Assembly: GCA_945882615.1 (NCBI GenBank)
Contig: CAMCWK010000029.1
Coordinates: 1 to 38,475, forward strand
From: Rhizobium sp. Q54
GTDB lineage: Bacteria > Pseudomonadota > Alphaproteobacteria > Micropepsales > Micropepsaceae
Reading direction: 5' to 3'
Length of the DNA stretch: 38,475 bases
The notes below the pieces were generated by a model. It worked only from the letters and a program-made list of their open reading frames with translations, searched no databases and was not told the origin of the DNA. How positions within the stretch are numbered: the first letter of the stretch is position 1; every line of letters begins with the position of its first letter. Below, piece by piece: positions 38,254-38,475 of this stretch. The position numbers and the translations under genes are program-made.

Positions 38254-38475
38254 TTAGCCCTTGGGAATGACAACCGTATCGATCACGTGAATGACGCCGT
38301 TGTCGGCCGTGACATCGACAGAAACGACCTTGGCACTGTTCACCTTCACGCTGCCCATGGTTGCGTCGATGGAAATATTGCGGCCCTCTACCGTCTTCGC
38401 GTCAGTCTTTTTTCCGGCGAGGCTTGAGCTCATGATCTTTCCAGGAACGACGTGGTAAGTCAGAATTTGGACAAG
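38254..38475 (-). CDS. Fasciclin (FAS1) domain protein, 3' part
   Basis: The last 73 codons of a gene whose start lies beyond the window. LTYHVVPGKIMSSSLAGKKT is the conserved Y-H-[VI]-[VL] box of FAS1 domains. GRNISIDATMGSVKVNSAKV follows, and the closing NGVIHVIDTVVIPK is the second FAS1 signature. Bacterial FAS1 proteins of this size are usually secreted single-domain proteins with an adhesive or surface role. The stop is TAA at 38256-38254. Signal peptide and length cannot be judged. Confidence 0.9.
   Translation of the reverse strand, partial: LVQILTYHVVPGKIMSSSLAGKKTDAKTVEGRNISIDATMGSVKVNSAKVVSVDVTADNGVIHVIDTVVIPKG

Noticed and set aside
38158-38427. 89-residue plus-strand frame at the right edge
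   Set aside because: It is antisense to the fasciclin-domain gene, which has clear FAS1 signatures.

Overview
The window looks like a chromosomal segment of a GC-rich alphaproteobacterium. This rests on high-GC core genes (groEL end, thrS, infC, trpB), a HWE-type histidine kinase, small DUF3297/DUF1993 proteins, and GTCCGC hairpin repeats of a kind common between genes in this class. I cannot place the genus. No complete phage, plasmid backbone, rRNA operon, insertion sequence or CRISPR array is visible.

Layout. 1-0.9 kb: 3' end of groEL. 0.96-3.1 kb: a compact AT-richer three-gene cassette (DUF488 protein, unnamed family, DUF4238 protein) with overlapping reading frames, probably acquired. 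3.2-10.5 kb: envelope and signalling genes (lytic-transglycosylase-like protein, bicovalent FAD oxidoreductase, host-attachment-like protein, PAS/HWE kinase, ModA-like binding protein), nearly all closed by strong terminators. 10.5-15.1 kb: a run of small secreted proteins and lipoproteins, including a DUF2541-like protein with two domain copies, two lipoproteins with DRPxNPY-type tails, Dps, and a DUF6491-type protein. 15.3-17.9 kb: thrS and infC; infC starts at a non-canonical ATA codon. 18.1-22.7 kb: a threonine/serine dehydratase coupled to an ArnT-like glycosyltransferase, a GT2 glycosyltransferase and a small membrane protein.

22.8-33.6 kb: tRNA-Ser(GGA), then a short tyrosine recombinase and an accessory-looking stretch. 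It holds an amidase, a PilZ protein, a response regulator with an overlapping Hpt-like partner lacking the expected histidine, a DoxX protein, an autotransporter, gene remnants and large non-coding gaps. From 23.8 to 36.6 kb there are 18 copies of one hairpin at 12 loci, six of them as regular doublets. No such hairpin was seen in the first 23 kb.

33.6-38.5 kb: a DUF6491 gene without a start codon, a phospholipase-D lipoprotein coupled to a secreted protein, a lone trpB, and the end of a fasciclin-domain gene.

The most interesting signals are these. First, the 0.96-3.1 kb cassette. Second, a set of secreted modules (DUF2541-like domain, Asp-rich DxDxDGxPN tail ending in DRPxNPY, DUF6491) that occurs as separate genes at 11-15 kb and again, partly fused, at 32.8-34.1 kb. 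Third, the doublet hairpin family. Fourth, a perfect 18-bp inverted repeat at 28.5 kb. All family names come from reading the protein sequence; no database search was run.
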